The notes beneath the pieces were generated by a model. That model was not told the origin of the DNA and searched no databases. It worked only from the letters and a program-made list of their open reading frames with translations. From DASSKO01 sp035690425 (lineage in GTDB: Bacteria; Actinomycetota; Actinomycetes; Propionibacteriales; Nocardioidaceae): a stretch of 26,158 nt of DNA. Each line of letters starts with the position of its first letter. Within the stretch, counting starts at the first letter, position 1. The position numbers and the translations under genes were made by a program. The stretch spans positions 1 to 26,158 of the forward strand of contig DASSKO010000058.1 of NCBI GenBank assembly GCA_035690425.1, read 5' to 3'. Shown here one piece after another: positions 25,888 to 26,158 of the stretch.

Positions 25888-26158
25888 GTGTGCGCTCCTT
25901 CTCGTTCGGACCCGTGCGATGGTACCGGCCGAGGGAGCGACGCCTCGCCCCCATTTCTGCGACGTGGCTTGCGTGGGGTCGGCAGCACCCGAGCGGACTG
26001 CCTGATCGCCCGGCGTTCGCGTACCGACCAGCGAGCGACCCCACCAGCAACTGCGCGTACGGAACAGAAGCGGTACCGGGATCGGTCACGCTTGTGGCTG
26101 AATGAACGGGGCCCCCACCTCCCCAACTTTCAGCCATAGCGAGAGCGCCTGAATCGCG
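25888..26158 (-). promoter_or_regulatory. thrS upstream region with two inverted repeats
   Basis: About 270 bases without a credible gene. GTGGGGTCG (25973-25981) pairs with CGACCCCAC (26036-26044), a perfect 9-bp stem around a 54-base loop. TGGCTGAA (26095-26102) pairs with TTCAGCCA (26129-26136) around a 26-base loop containing GGGGCCCC. AAGGAG (25900-25895) is the thrS ribosome-binding site. CGGTACC appears at both about 25919-25925 and 26071-26077. These could form a regulatory thrS leader, or the outer one could be a terminator of a gene beyond the window. Confidence 0.4.

Noticed and set aside
25888..25935. T-box riboswitch before thrS
   Set aside because: GGTACC followed by CGC near 25919 recalls the T-box core TGGNACCGCG, but the first base and the CG spacing do not fit and no specifier stem could be assigned by eye. 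Kept only as a structured-leader observation.
23956..26139. Plus-strand open frame of about 720 codons opposite thrS
   Set aside because: Antisense shadow of thrS; the residues show the typical mirrored codon bias and no domain.

Overview
This is a very G+C-rich chromosomal window from an actinobacterium. The gene order (thrS, HIT, pgsA, patA, pimA, then pdxS, pdxT, yebC, ruvCAB, yajC-secD-secF, apt, rel, hisS, aspS) follows the conserved block known from Mycobacterium and Streptomyces. Proteins resembling those of Nocardioidaceae (DUF222/HNH protein, DUF349 protein, EF-G2) make Propionibacteriales my best guess, but that is inference. Nearly all genes lie on the minus strand. Plus-strand exceptions are an HNH-protein tail at the left edge, a DUF349 protein, a HAD hydrolase and an EF-G-like GTPase.

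Layout from right to left (direction of transcription of most genes). (a) thrS and a HIT-domain gene overlap by ATGA. A convergent EF-G2 gene is inserted next to them, where mycobacteria have thrS-HIT-pgsA uninterrupted. (b) pgsA, patA, pimA and a LemA-like membrane protein gene form the phosphatidylinositol mannoside operon, closed by a hairpin. (c) pdxS, a small gene resembling DUF6891, pdxT and yebC form the vitamin B6 (PLP synthase) unit, closed by a perfect hairpin. (d) ruvC-ruvA-ruvB sits behind a near-consensus actinobacterial LexA box. ruvA has no ATG/GTG/TTG at its homologous start; the expected ATG reads ATC. (e) yajC-secD-secF-apt-rel links protein export accessory subunits, purine salvage and (p)ppGpp metabolism, with stop/start overlaps at secD-secF and secF-apt. 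(f) A DUF349 coiled-coil protein converges on rel and diverges from a metallo-beta-lactamase-hisS-aspS operon. Its two outward promoters look leaderless. (g) The left edge holds a decayed VOC/glyoxalase gene and the 3' end of a DUF222/HNH-type protein.

The genes serve core housekeeping: aminoacylation, stringent response, Holliday-junction repair, Sec export, PLP synthesis and PIM lipid synthesis. I found no phage, transposase, CRISPR array, tRNA, rRNA or defence system. The interesting material is small-scale: the ruvA start, the SOS box, a shortened ThrRS TGS domain with a structured leader, a tandem repeat carrying the pdxT ribosome-binding site, and local gene insertions into an otherwise conserved order.
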